Of a DNA stretch of 64,000 nt, positions 28,471 through 36,811 are shown piece after piece (positions within the stretch are counted from its first letter, which is position 1; each line of letters starts with the position of its first letter). The translations under genes and the position numbers were made by a program. The stretch covers positions 11,580 through 75,579 of the forward strand of contig UREE01000004.1 of the NCBI GenBank assembly GCA_900546825.1, read 5' to 3'. The DNA comes from an uncultured Collinsella sp. Lineage in GTDB: Bacteria > Actinomycetota > Coriobacteriia > Coriobacteriales > Coriobacteriaceae. The notes under the pieces were generated by a model. It was given only the letters and a program-made list of their open reading frames with translations. It was not told where the DNA came from and did no database searches.

Positions 28471-28499
28471 TTTACGTATTTAACATAGTGTTTTATGAT
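28471..28499 (+). promoter_or_regulatory. promoter of the toxin-antitoxin operon
   Basis: TTTACG (28471-28476), 17 bases, then TATGAT (28494-28499). The surrounding CTATACATG and AACATAGTG form an imperfect dyad that the antitoxin could bind. Confidence 0.55.
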
Positions 28500-28524
28500 G
28501 ATTTTGGAGTGGTAAGGAGGGATC

Positions 28525-28905
28525 ATGACTACAACGGCCGCTCAGATCAACGTGCGTCTCGATGCCGATCTTAAAAGGAGCGGCGACGCTGCTCTCTCCA
28601 AGGCCGGTATGACGCCGAGCCAAGCGGTGCGAGCGCTCTGGCAGCTTGCAGCGTCGCTGGCCGATCGCCCCGGTGCGCTCGAGGATATCCTGCTGCCCAG
28701 TCGTGCCCGGGCGGAACAGCGCGAGCGCGAAAAGGCCGCCAAACGTAAGCTCGAGCTCATGGATCAGGGGTCGAAGCTGTTCGCTGCCGCTTGCTGTGAG
28801 TCGGGAATCGATATGGTCAAGGCTCAGCCATCGGACGACGAAGAGCTCAAACGGAATGCCTATGCGGATCGCTATGGCGAGGAGATGAGCTGGCTCTATG
28901 AGTGA
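28525..28905 (+). CDS. RelB/DinJ-like antitoxin
   Basis: 126 residues. The N-terminal ribbon-helix-helix (AQINVRLDADLKRSGDAALSKAGMTPSQAVRALW) is of the RelB/DinJ type. The C-terminal half is charged and probably wraps the toxin. It follows AAGGAGG and overlaps the next gene by eight bases, the usual antitoxin-first arrangement. It would autoregulate through the dyad at the promoter. The longer tail and a PIN-type partner make it unlike standard RelBE. Confidence 0.82.
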   Translation: MTTTAAQINVRLDADLKRSGDAALSKAGMTPSQAVRALWQLAASLADRPGALEDILLPSRARAEQREREKAAKRKLELMDQGSKLFAAACCESGIDMVKAQPSDDEELKRNAYADRYGEEMSWLYE

Positions 28906-29392
28906 GACTCCAAAGCGCATCTTGGTTGACGCCAACGTGTGGCTCGATTACTTCATTCCCTCACGACGTGGTCGTTCGGTGGCGATTGAGTTTTTACGCG
29001 ATGCATGCACGGCACAGGTTGATTTGCTGTACGCGGCGACATCGTCCAAAGACCTGTTCTATTTGATTTCAAGTGAACATAAGGCATGGTATCGGCGAGA
29101 GCACGGTTCGCTTTCCCAGTATGCCGCTACGGTAGCGACTTCGCTTGCATGGGATTGTCTTAGCGTGCTGTCGCAGCTTGCCACGCCAGTGCCCTGTGAC
29201 CTGAGCGACATCTGGATGGCGAGCAGACAGCGTGAGCTCCATAGCGATTACGAAGACGATTTAATCATTGCGGCAGCGATACGCGCTCAAGCAGATTTAC
29301 TGGTCACCAACGATGTCAAGCTCTGTTCGCATGCTCCCGTCGCAGCAATGAACGTCGAAAACGCAAGAAACTATCTAACAACGCTTAAATAG
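28898..29392 (+). CDS. PIN-domain toxin
   Basis: A 164-residue PIN-domain ribonuclease-like protein. The acidic residues expected for metal binding appear in RILVDANVWLDYF (Asp11), ELHSDYEDDLIIAAA and LLVTNDVK. PIN toxins of VapC type cleave tRNA or rRNA; the target here is not known. The start lies within the end of the antitoxin gene, so translation is coupled. A strong terminator follows. Confidence 0.85.
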   Translation: MSETPKRILVDANVWLDYFIPSRRGRSVAIEFLRDACTAQVDLLYAATSSKDLFYLISSEHKAWYRREHGSLSQYAATVATSLAWDCLSVLSQLATPVPCDLSDIWMASRQRELHSDYEDDLIIAAAIRAQADLLVTNDVKLCSHAPVAAMNVENARNYLTTLK

Positions 29393-29513
29393 CGCTAGAC
29401 CCCTCTGGTCGAATAATGGTCAGCGAGAGTCCACAGGTAGGGCCGCGCCAGCAAAGCGCCGCAGGTTGAGCAAACGTCAGCGAGCGGTGTCCAGGGCGAA
29501 CAAGTTGGCATGA

Positions 29514-29554
29514 AAAAGGCAAGGCATAGACCTTCTGGTCATGCCTTGCCTTTT
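29514..29554 (+). terminator. terminator of the toxin-antitoxin operon
   Basis: AAAAGGCAAGGCAT (29514-29527) pairs perfectly with ATGCCTTGCCTTTT (29541-29554); the loop contains a further GACC/GGTC stem. It works in both directions. The 120 bases before it hold two GTCAGCGAG-type direct repeats of unknown meaning. Confidence 0.85.
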
Positions 29555-29624
29555 GAATGACAAATTGTCGCCCTGGGCGGCGCGCAGCGTCGGCCGGTCC
29601 GCCGTTCGTTAGAACGGCGGAACC

Positions 29625-30560
29625 CTAATGTTCGATCCAGCAGCGCAGGGTCTCGCCGGCTTGCAGGTGACGCAGATTCTCCGCGGCGATGTCGACCACG
29701 TTGTTGAGCGTGGCGGCCAAGTGGAACCAGCCGGAGATGTGCGGCGTGATGAGCATGTTGGGCGTATCCCACAACGGGCTTGTCTCAGGCAGCGGCTCGG
29801 GGTCGGTGACGTCGACCGCGGCGCCGGCGAGATGTCCTGATTCCAGGGCGGCAACTAGGTCGTCGGCAACCACAAGATCGCCGCGGCCGCCGTTGGCAAA
29901 GAAGGCGCCCGGTTTCATCGCGGCGAAGAACTCGGCGTTCGCCAGACCGCGGGTCTCGGGCGTGCTGGGCATAAAGGATGCGACGATGTCAGCCTCGGCC
30001 AGGCGCTCGGGCAGGGCGTCCATGCCGTCCATGTCCTCAAACACAATGGGGTAGACGAGTGGATGGCGCTTGATGCCGCGGACGTGTGCACCCATGCTGC
30101 GGCAGAGCGTGGCAAAGTGGCCGCCGATATCGCCCGCGCCCAGCACCAGCACGTTGGCATTTTTGAGCGAGGTGACCGGCCCCAAATCCTCCCAGCGATG
30201 CTCGCGCTGCAAGTCGTGATAGCCAGGCAGGCGCTTCATCATGGAAAGGACCATGGCAAACATGTGCTCGCTCACGGCCTGGCCGTAGGCGCCCACCGAG
30301 CAGGAAAGCTTGGTATCAGCCGGTACCGTGCCGGCGGCGACGTAATCGTCATAGCCTGCGGTCTGTAGTTGCAGCAGCTGGAGGTGCTCGCACGCGGAAA
30401 GCAGGGCAGGGTCTATGTTGCCCAAAATCACGTCGGCGTTGGCGACTTGTTCGCGCGTGGCGGCGTCGGCGCTCGTGTAGATAAAGTCCTCGCCCGGAGC
30501 GCTCGATTCAAGAATTGCGCGATGACGGTCGTTGACGGGCAACAAAACCAGGATGTTCAC
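29625..30560 (-). CDS. D-2-hydroxyacid dehydrogenase
   Basis: 311 residues of the D-isomer 2-hydroxyacid dehydrogenase family. The NAD loop is VLGAGDIGGHFA. The catalytic Arg lies in NGGRGDLVV, Glu in DPEPLPE and His in TPHISGW. The substrate (lactate, phosphoglycerate or another 2-keto acid) cannot be told. A hairpin (29599-29607 with 29612-29620) just past the stop may end transcription. Confidence 0.88.
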   Translation of the reverse strand: MNILVLLPVNDRHRAILESSAPGEDFIYTSADAATREQVANADVILGNIDPALLSACEHLQLLQLQTAGYDDYVAAGTVPADTKLSCSVGAYGQAVSEHMFAMVLSMMKRLPGYHDLQREHRWEDLGPVTSLKNANVLVLGAGDIGGHFATLCRSMGAHVRGIKRHPLVYPIVFEDMDGMDALPERLAEADIVASFMPSTPETRGLANAEFFAAMKPGAFFANGGRGDLVVADDLVAALESGHLAGAAVDVTDPEPLPETSPLWDTPNMLITPHISGWFHLAATLNNVVDIAAENLRHLQAGETLRCWIEH

Positions 30561-30579
30561 AAGCAGTCCTCTCCGCTCG

Positions 30580-30615
30580 ACCTGCCAAAAAGAAACAGGT
30601 TTATTTTTGGCAGGT
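30580..30615 (+). repeat. AT/GC hairpin repeat R5
   Basis: ACCTGCCAAAAA (30580-30591) pairs with the TTTTTGGCAGGT ending at 30615, then TTTATCAGGC. The core is GAAACAGGTTTA. It lies just upstream of the dehydrogenase start and downstream of map on the opposite strand. Confidence 0.8.
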
Positions 30616-30643
30616 TTTATCAGGCAAAACGTTCAAACAAAAA

Positions 30644-30682
30644 CGCCGGATGCAAGACGAGCGTGCCCGTCAGCATCCGGCG
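30644..30682 (-). terminator. map terminator
   Basis: CGCCGGATGC (30644-30653) is the inverted repeat of 30673-30682. On the minus strand it is followed by TTTTTGTTT. It begins ten bases after the map stop. Confidence 0.85.
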
Positions 30683-30691
30683 CATCCGCGG

Positions 30692-31579
30692 CTACCAGCT
30701 CAGCAGCTCGTAGCCGTCCTCGGTCACCACGAGCTGTACCTCGCACTGGGCCGAATCGCTGCCGTCCTTGGTGCGCACGCACCAGCCGTCACCCTTGCTG
30801 ATCTTGATGTCGGGCGCTCCGGCGTTGACCATGGGCTCGATGGTAAAGACCATGCCCGGGGCCATGATGGTGTCCACATCGGGCGCCTCGGTGGTAAAGC
30901 CCACAAACGGGTCCTCGTGGAACTCCTTACCGATGCCGTGCCCGCCGTACTCGCGCACCACGCTAAAGCCGGCGTCCTCGACGGTCTTTTGCACTGCCTC
31001 GGCCATAACGGACAACGGCAGCCATGGCTTGACGGCCGCCAGACCCGCCTCCACGCTGGCACGGGTGACGTCGACCAGGCGCTGGCGCTCGGCCGAGACC
31101 TCGCCGATGCAGAACATGCGGCTCGAATCACTAAAGTAACCGTCCAAGATCGTGGAGCAGTCCACGTTGATGATGTCGCCCTCGTGCAGCACGTCCGTAT
31201 CGCAGGGGATACCGTGGCAGACCACATCATTGATCGAGGTGCACACGCTCTTGGGGTAGCCCTCGTAGTTGAGGTCGGCCGGCGTGCCACCGTGCTCGAC
31301 GGTGTAGTCGTAGATCATCTGGTCGATCTGGTTGGTGGTCATGCCTGCGGCGATATGCTCGCCCACATAATCGAGCACGCCCACGTTGATGGCTGCCGAG
31401 CGCTTGATGCCCTCGATATCGGCGGGAGTCTTGTAGAGCGTGCGAGGCAGAACCTCCCAGCCTTCTTCCCACAAGCGCTCGAGGCGCTCATCAAAGGCGC
31501 TATGGCATTTCTTGTATTTCTTGCCGCTGCCGCACCAGCAAGCGTCGTTGCGGCCGGGCACGGGTCCTTTGTCATACAT
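30692..31579 (-). CDS. map: methionine aminopeptidase with N-terminal SEC-C zinc motif
   Basis: A 295-residue type I methionine aminopeptidase that removes initiator methionines. Residues 1-30 carry a SEC-C motif (RNDACWCGSGKKYKKCH) as in the MapA forms that dock to ribosomes. Metal ligands appear in HGIP, NVDCSTILDGYFSDSSR, GGHGIGKEFHE and FTIEPMV. An unusual point is Cys for Ile or Val within NVDCS, which I cannot interpret. It has its own terminator. Confidence 0.93.
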   Translation of the reverse strand: MYDKGPVPGRNDACWCGSGKKYKKCHSAFDERLERLWEEGWEVLPRTLYKTPADIEGIKRSAAINVGVLDYVGEHIAAGMTTNQIDQMIYDYTVEHGGTPADLNYEGYPKSVCTSINDVVCHGIPCDTDVLHEGDIINVDCSTILDGYFSDSSRMFCIGEVSAERQRLVDVTRASVEAGLAAVKPWLPLSVMAEAVQKTVEDAGFSVVREYGGHGIGKEFHEDPFVGFTTEAPDVDTIMAPGMVFTIEPMVNAGAPDIKISKGDGWCVRTKDGSDSAQCEVQLVVTEDGYELLSW

Positions 31580-31629
31580 GGCTAACTTCCTTTCATTCGC
31601 AGCTAGTATAGCCCACGCACGCGGCCATA

Positions 31630-31696
31630 AAAGTTGCGGTGATATAGTTCCGATTTAAGCGGTTTAACAGCACAAATAGGAACTATATCACCGCAA
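31630..31696. repeat. inverted repeat, set 2, copy I
   Basis: A perfect 20-bp inverted repeat (31630-31649 with 31677-31696). The first 14 bases after the leading A, GTTGCGGTGATATA, equal those of copy H at 23016; the inner arms diverge. It lies between map (upstream side) and the end of the radical SAM gene. Confidence 0.85.
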
Positions 31697-31739
31697 CTGA
31701 TGGGGCGGGATGGCGGGCACTAGCCGCTGCGTGGTTTTG

Positions 31740-32516
31740 CTAGTAGCTCACCTGGCAGGGAATACCGAGGGCGCGCACGCGCGCGGCAATGGCGTCGAGT
31801 ACCTCGGGCACTGCTTTGGCAAGGCCGGCGATCGGTGTTTCGCGCGCCACCGTGTAGATGGTCGCCTCCTGCGGGCGAATGCGCTCAAGCGCCGCGAGCC
31901 AGGGGGCAACGTACTCCTCGCCGGTGTTGTCGATGGGCTTGCCCCGGTACTCACCGCTCAAAAACATCGTCTGGATAATAACGTGACCGTTAAAGCTTGC
32001 GAACGTCTCAATCTGGTGCTTGACGTCGTAGGGGCCAACGGGCTGGTCGAGCAGCTGGATAAACGCCGGGTCGACGGTATCGAGCTTAAGAATGTTGTCG
32101 TCGACCATCATGAGCGCGTCGTGCACCTCGGGGCGGTCGGCGCGCGTGCCGTTGGAGAGCACGGCGATCTTGGAGTTTGGGGCAAGCTCGTCGCGCAGCG
32201 CGACGGCGCCGGCAATGGCCTGCGGAAACTCCGGTGCGGCGGTGGGCTCGCCGTTGCCTGCGAAGGTGATCACATCGGGGAGCTCGCCCTCGGCTGCCAT
32301 CTCGCGCAGCTTTGCCTCGAGTGCATCGAGCACCACGGCAGCCGTGTTATACGGCTCGTGGCAGGGGCGCTCGGCGTTGAGGCCGTTTTCGCAGTAAATG
32401 CAGTCGAACGTGCAGATTTTGCCGCTGGCCGGCATCATGTTGACGCCGAGCGAGAGACCAAGGCGACGGCTGCGAACGGGCCCAAAGATGGGGCTGGCAT
32501 TCAAAAACGTAGACAT
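31740..32516 (-). CDS. radical SAM protein
   Basis: 258 residues. The CxxxxxCxxC-like cluster motif is CTFDCIYCENG, following a distinctive GPVRSRRLGLSLGVNM start. TFAGNGEPTAAPEFP is the GGE-like SAM site. The family includes uncharacterised proteins related to Elp3 or TYW1-like enzymes. ATG 32516 is nine bases from GAGGAG; ATG 32522 is too close. A longer open frame reaching 33110 is an artefact of the opposite-strand hydrolase gene. Confidence 0.82.
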   Translation of the reverse strand: MSTFLNASPIFGPVRSRRLGLSLGVNMMPASGKICTFDCIYCENGLNAERPCHEPYNTAAVVLDALEAKLREMAAEGELPDVITFAGNGEPTAAPEFPQAIAGAVALRDELAPNSKIAVLSNGTRADRPEVHDALMMVDDNILKLDTVDPAFIQLLDQPVGPYDVKHQIETFASFNGHVIIQTMFLSGEYRGKPIDNTGEEYVAPWLAALERIRPQEATIYTVARETPIAGLAKAVPEVLDAIAARVRALGIPCQVSY

Positions 32517-32741
32517 AGGCATATGCTCCTCAAGACAATTGTGCCTAAGCATAGCATCGGCTCCAAAGCAAGGTGTGGGCTCTTGCTTTACAAGTTTCGT
32601 TTTTTCACGTCGCTCATGATGCCGTGCCATGAAAAGCCTCGGGTCGGGTACAGTTAATCTGTTAACAAGGCGTAAAGCAATGCGGGTCCATCCAACCGTG
32701 CTGACGTGCAACTGGATGAGCATTGATGATGGGGGCACAAC

Positions 32742-33539
32742 ATGGATTTTACGGTCGAGAATGCGGGCACCACGATTGCCTGTCGCGAATATGCCGGCCC
32801 GGATGTGTCGCCTGATACTCCTGCCTTGGTGTGCGTGCACGGCGCTTGTGTTGACGGCGTCTTTTTTGACGGTATCGCCCGCGAGCTCGCCTGTGACTAC
32901 CGCGTCATTGCCTACGACCGCCGCGGCTGTGGTGGCAGCAGCGAAGCGGCAGACGGCAGCTATGATCTTGCCGCTCAGGCCGCCGACCTGCAGGCCGTGA
33001 TCGAACACGTTGGCGCTCCGACAAATGTGCTTGCGCACAGCGCCGGTACGTTGGTGGCGCTGGAGCTTCTTCGCACTGAACCCCATCTCGTCGCCCGTGC
33101 GATTCTGCATGAGCCGGCTGTGTCGGCCGAAGGCGTCGGCATGGGCGCAGCTCCGGTTTTGCTCGATATGATTGCGGCTGGAAAGGTTTCAAGGGCGCTC
33201 CGGCTTTTCTTGGGAGCCCTCGGCGACTTGGACCCCGAGGCTCCTGGAACGACCGAGGCAGAAGCCAAGCATGCCCTGCGCAACGGCCGCAGTTTCATGG
33301 CAAACGAATACGGGATTACTATGACCTGCGTTCCCGATTGGGATAGCGTTCGCGCGTCGAAAACGGTGGCCGCCGTGCTCCTAGGCGAGCTCTCGATTGG
33401 CACGCCCCGCGAGGCTGGCACGCGAGCGGCTGCCGAATATCTCGATTGCCCTCTCGTGACGATCCCGGGCGCGCATAACGGTCTGCGCGATCGCCCGGCA
33501 GCGGCTGCCCGGGCTGTCCGTGGCATCCTGGGGCTCTAG
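32742..33539 (+). CDS. alpha/beta-hydrolase fold protein
   Basis: 265 residues. The oxyanion region is VCVHGACVDG, the nucleophile elbow is LAHSAGTLVA (Ser in AHSAG instead of the common GxSxG), and the catalytic histidine is in IPGAHNGL. It resembles small esterase or haloperoxidase-like hydrolases. The substrate is unknown. ATG 32742 follows GGGGG. It is divergent from the radical SAM gene. Confidence 0.82.
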   Translation: MDFTVENAGTTIACREYAGPDVSPDTPALVCVHGACVDGVFFDGIARELACDYRVIAYDRRGCGGSSEAADGSYDLAAQAADLQAVIEHVGAPTNVLAHSAGTLVALELLRTEPHLVARAILHEPAVSAEGVGMGAAPVLLDMIAAGKVSRALRLFLGALGDLDPEAPGTTEAEAKHALRNGRSFMANEYGITMTCVPDWDSVRASKTVAAVLLGELSIGTPREAGTRAAAEYLDCPLVTIPGAHNGLRDRPAAAARAVRGILGL

Positions 33540-33689
33540 CATCCGCAATAGCCAAAGCAGGCTTCATCCGCAAACGTTTCGGCCGTATTAACAAACGTGC
33601 TCAAAACCTCGCGTCTGCGGCTTCAATCGCGCCGTCTGCCAACTCATAAGAATGTGGCAGCATTCACGTGCTTACCTGCATCGGCAAGG

Positions 33690-33705
33690 TGTTACCCTTG
33701 TAACA
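33690..33705 (+). promoter_or_regulatory. palindrome upstream of the HD-GYP gene
   Basis: TGTTAC-CCTT-GTAACA is a perfect 6+4+6 dyad about 45 bases before the start. It may be an operator. Confidence 0.35.
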
Positions 33706-33750
33706 TTTGGAACCCACCGCTACCATGCGAAACTATCGAAAGGGCCCCAT

Positions 33751-35631
33751 ATGCTCAATAATCACGAGGTCAATCTAACCGACGAGGAGGCTGCCGCCGA
33801 GGTCGCCCGTGTCGCGAAGACCTACCCCGTGGTGCGTTTGCTGTCGGCCGATCAGATTAAGAGTGAGCCTAACTGCCTGCTCGCCGGTGATCGGTGTCCT
33901 TGTCTGCGTCAGTCAAGTCTTGAGGCTTTGGCAGACTCCGATGAGGTGTCGGAGCAACTGCTCAATGATGGCACTGAGTACCGCGCCCGTCTACGCCCTT
34001 TGAAGGTCGAGGGCGAGCCTCACGTCTTGCTGATGGTGCGTCCGATCGATGAGCAAGAGGCCGCAGAAGAGGACCTTGTCTACACCGACGTGCTGACGAA
34101 TGTGCGCAATCGCCGATATTACGAGGAAAAGCTCCGTAGCACCCGCGTGAATGCCGGCGTTGCGGTGATCGACCTTGATGATTTTAGGGTCTTCAACGAT
34201 ACGTGTGGCCGTCATGCCGGCGACCTTGCGCTCGGTGCTGTGGCGACAGCCATACGCAGCGGAATCCGTTCGACTGACGAGCTTGTGCGCTATGGCTGCG
34301 ACAAGTTTGTGGTTGTCATGCCCAATATTCCCTCCGATGACTTCACCCGTCGCCTGCATCAGGTGTCCGATGCCGTTCATTCCACGATTATTCCGGGCCA
34401 TGAGTACGTGAGCTTGACGGCATGTGTTGGTGGCGTTCGCATTCATGGCGAGACGGTCGATGAGGGCGTTGGCCGCGCTGCTCAGTTACTGAGCCGCGCT
34501 AAGGCAAAAGCCGGTACGGTCGTGACCGATGCCGATTCCATCGAGGCCTTCCAAAGCGAAAAGCCTTTGGTGCTTATCGCCGATGACTCCGAGATGAACC
34601 GAGCCATTCTCAGCGAGATGCTCAAGGACGAGCATTGCATCCTCGAGGCCGATAACGGTCGTGCGGCGCTCGACATGGTCGACCGCTATGGCGATGAGTT
34701 GTCGCTCGTGCTGCTGGACATTGTGATGCCGGGCATAAGCGGCTTTGAGGTGCTGGCCGATCTGTCGCGCCGATCGGGTATCGATAATCTGCCTGTCATC
34801 ATGATTTCGAGCGAAGATTCCGATGATGCGGTTCTGCGCGCGTACGAGCTGGGCGCCTCGGACTATATCAACCGCCCGTTTGACTCCCGTGTCGTGCGCC
34901 GCCGCGTAAGCAACACCATCCGCCTGTACGCCAAACAGCGCCGCCTGACGAACCTGCTGTCCCAACAGTACAACGAGCGCGTCAAGAACAGTCGCATGCT
35001 CATCGACATCATGGCCGGCGTCATGGAGCTTCGCAACGGCGAGAGCGGTAGGCACGTTACGAACATCGAAAAGCTGACCGAGCTGCTGCTTGGCTATCTG
35101 GTCCAGCGTAGCGGCACGATCTCCCTCGACAATGAGGAACGCTCCACGATCGCCCTGGCTTCGGCGCTGCACGATATCGGCAAGATGTCGATTGACGATG
35201 CGATCCTCAACAAGCCCGGGCGCCTCACGCCCGAGGAATTCGAGATTATGAAGACGCATACCACGATTGGCGCCAACATGCTGCTCGAGCTGGGCAGCCA
35301 TCACGCCGGCAATGCGCTTATGGAATATGCGTACCAGATTGCGCGTTGGCATCACGAGCGCTGGGACGGCAAGGGTTATCCCGATGGCCTTAAGGGCGAC
35401 GAAATTCCCATCGCCGCGCAGGTGGTTTCGGTGGCTGACGTGTACGATGCACTGACGAGCGTGCGCGTGTACAAGGACGCTATCCCGCACGAGGAGGCGA
35501 TCCAGATGATCCTGGACGGTAAGTGCGGCACCTTTAACCCGCTGCTGCTCGATTGCCTGCTCGAGGTGCAAGACCAAATTGCCGAGACGTTGGCACGCCC
35601 CGCCGACGTCGTCGCGTTTCCCACGATTTAG
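33751..35631 (+). CDS. degenerate-GGDEF / receiver / HD-GYP signalling protein
   Basis: 626 residues. A GGDEF-like domain (about 110-265) keeps LTNVRNRRYY and IDLDDFRVFND, but the active motif reads YGCDKF instead of GGDEF, so cyclase activity is unlikely. A receiver domain (about 270-390: LIADDSEMNRA, LVLLDIVMPG, NRPF) follows, then a complete HD-GYP domain (about 410-600: ALHDIGK, HHERWDGKGYPDGLKGDEIP), expected to degrade cyclic dinucleotides. ATG 33751 follows GAAAGGG. An HPt gene follows after 24 bases. Confidence 0.9.
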   Translation: MLNNHEVNLTDEEAAAEVARVAKTYPVVRLLSADQIKSEPNCLLAGDRCPCLRQSSLEALADSDEVSEQLLNDGTEYRARLRPLKVEGEPHVLLMVRPIDEQEAAEEDLVYTDVLTNVRNRRYYEEKLRSTRVNAGVAVIDLDDFRVFNDTCGRHAGDLALGAVATAIRSGIRSTDELVRYGCDKFVVVMPNIPSDDFTRRLHQVSDAVHSTIIPGHEYVSLTACVGGVRIHGETVDEGVGRAAQLLSRAKAKAGTVVTDADSIEAFQSEKPLVLIADDSEMNRAILSEMLKDEHCILEADNGRAALDMVDRYGDELSLVLLDIVMPGISGFEVLADLSRRSGIDNLPVIMISSEDSDDAVLRAYELGASDYINRPFDSRVVRRRVSNTIRLYAKQRRLTNLLSQQYNERVKNSRMLIDIMAGVMELRNGESGRHVTNIEKLTELLLGYLVQRSGTISLDNEERSTIALASALHDIGKMSIDDAILNKPGRLTPEEFEIMKTHTTIGANMLLELGSHHAGNALMEYAYQIARWHHERWDGKGYPDGLKGDEIPIAAQVVSVADVYDALTSVRVYKDAIPHEEAIQMILDGKCGTFNPLLLDCLLEVQDQIAETLARPADVVAFPTI

Positions 35632-35655
35632 TTTGACCAAAGGAGTTTTTAATCC

Positions 35656-36012
35656 ATGATTTCCATGCGTGAGGCGTATGAGAAGATCGGCGCTAATTAT
35701 GACGACGCGTGCGCTCGGCTGATGGGCGGGGAAATGCTTGCCCGCTTTGCCCTCAAGTTTTTGGATGACGAGAGCATGGACAAGCTGGAGGCTGCCATGG
35801 CGGCAGGAGACGCCGAGAGTGCGTTTATGGCAGCGCACACGCTCAAGGGCGTGAGCCAGAACCTGGGATTCGATAATCTGTACGAGCCGGCGGTCGTGGT
35901 AACCGAAGCGCTGCGCGGCGCTGATGCCGTTGACGGCGCCCGCGAGGGGATGCATGCGTTGCAGCAGCAATATGCGGCTACGATGTCGGCTCTGCGCGAG
36001 GCGGCCGAGTAA
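35656..36012 (+). CDS. stand-alone histidine phosphotransfer (HPt) protein
   Basis: A 118-residue helical protein with phospho-acceptor His61 in AAHTLKGVSQNLGF. It presumably exchanges phosphate with the receiver domain of the preceding protein, but no cognate hybrid kinase is nearby. AAAGGAG lies ten bases upstream of ATG 35656; ATG 35665 is an alternative. Confidence 0.88.
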   Translation: MISMREAYEKIGANYDDACARLMGGEMLARFALKFLDDESMDKLEAAMAAGDAESAFMAAHTLKGVSQNLGFDNLYEPAVVVTEALRGADAVDGAREGMHALQQQYAATMSALREAAE

Positions 36013-36036
36013 GAGGCTGTGAGCCTTGATGACTAT

Positions 36037-36100
36037 GAGCGTGGATAATCTCCCGTTTTAGGCCCGGTGGCGGCCTCAAAGTGGGAGATTATCCACGCTC
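36037..36100. repeat. inverted repeat J after the HPt gene
   Basis: A perfect 18-bp inverted repeat (36037-36054 with 36083-36100), with an inner AGGCC/GGCCT stem. A third half-copy, ATCCACGCTC, follows at 36120-36129. No T-run. Confidence 0.8.
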
Positions 36101-36242
36101 GTTCGATACGTGTCCAAAAATCCACGCTCACCTCTTCTGATTAGTGAATTGCCTATGCACACTGTCGGGGCTTTCCGCATGCAATCCATATCGTTGTTCG
36201 ATAAACCGTTCGAATAACGATAGAGTCGATGAGGGTGAGTGT

Positions 36243-36803
36243 ATGTCCAACAGCGTTCAGCGTATGGCCAAGGCGGGCGAAAATATCAGGAAGCTCGGTT
36301 TTTGCATGGCAGCCGTTTTTGCAGGGATGCTCGTCGCTTTTGCCGCGTTGGTTGTTTACGTGATCTGGTATGCGGTTGCAAACGTTGCTTCTGTCGATTC
36401 TTTCGGTGTCGTGACGCTTCTCGATGGCGGGTGCATCGTTATCCCAAGCGGACTGTGCATGGCGCTTGTTATGGGTATTTCGCTTGTCGTTCTGTGCGGG
36501 ATCAGCCGTAACATCTCGCGAGGCGTCTCGCCCTTTACCAAGACGCATGTGCGGCTTATCCGTGTTCTCGCGCTTGCCTTTGCTGTTAACGCCGCGGTTT
36601 CGCTTGTTGGTGCCTATGGATCGGTCAATCTCACCATTGGCGGACTGGAGCTTTACATCGTGCCTCATTCCTTCGTTATTGAGATTTGCCAAGGCGCTAC
36701 CTTTGATGCGGGGTCGTTTATCGGCGCAGTTGTCTGTTTATTTATCTCGGCGATCTGGAGTTATGCCTCGCTGCTCCAAGAGCAGTCTGACGAGCTTGTG
36801 TAG
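36243..36803 (+). CDS. DUF2975 family membrane protein
   Basis: 186 residues with four transmembrane segments (about 18-40, 62-85, 105-128, 150-178). GISRNISRGVSPFTKTHVRLIRVLALAF is typical of DUF2975. Members sit next to a small HTH gene, as here. ATG 36243 follows GAGGGTGAG. It probably controls or senses together with the next gene; function unknown. Confidence 0.8.
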   Translation: MSNSVQRMAKAGENIRKLGFCMAAVFAGMLVAFAALVVYVIWYAVANVASVDSFGVVTLLDGGCIVIPSGLCMALVMGISLVVLCGISRNISRGVSPFTKTHVRLIRVLALAFAVNAAVSLVGAYGSVNLTIGGLELYIVPHSFVIEICQGATFDAGSFIGAVVCLFISAIWSYASLLQEQSDELV

Positions 36804-36811
36804 GAGGAAAC

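Noticed and set aside
31740..33110. A 456-residue radical SAM protein with an N-terminal extension
   Set aside because: The extension is antisense to the hydrolase gene; GAGGAG and ATG 32516 mark the true start.
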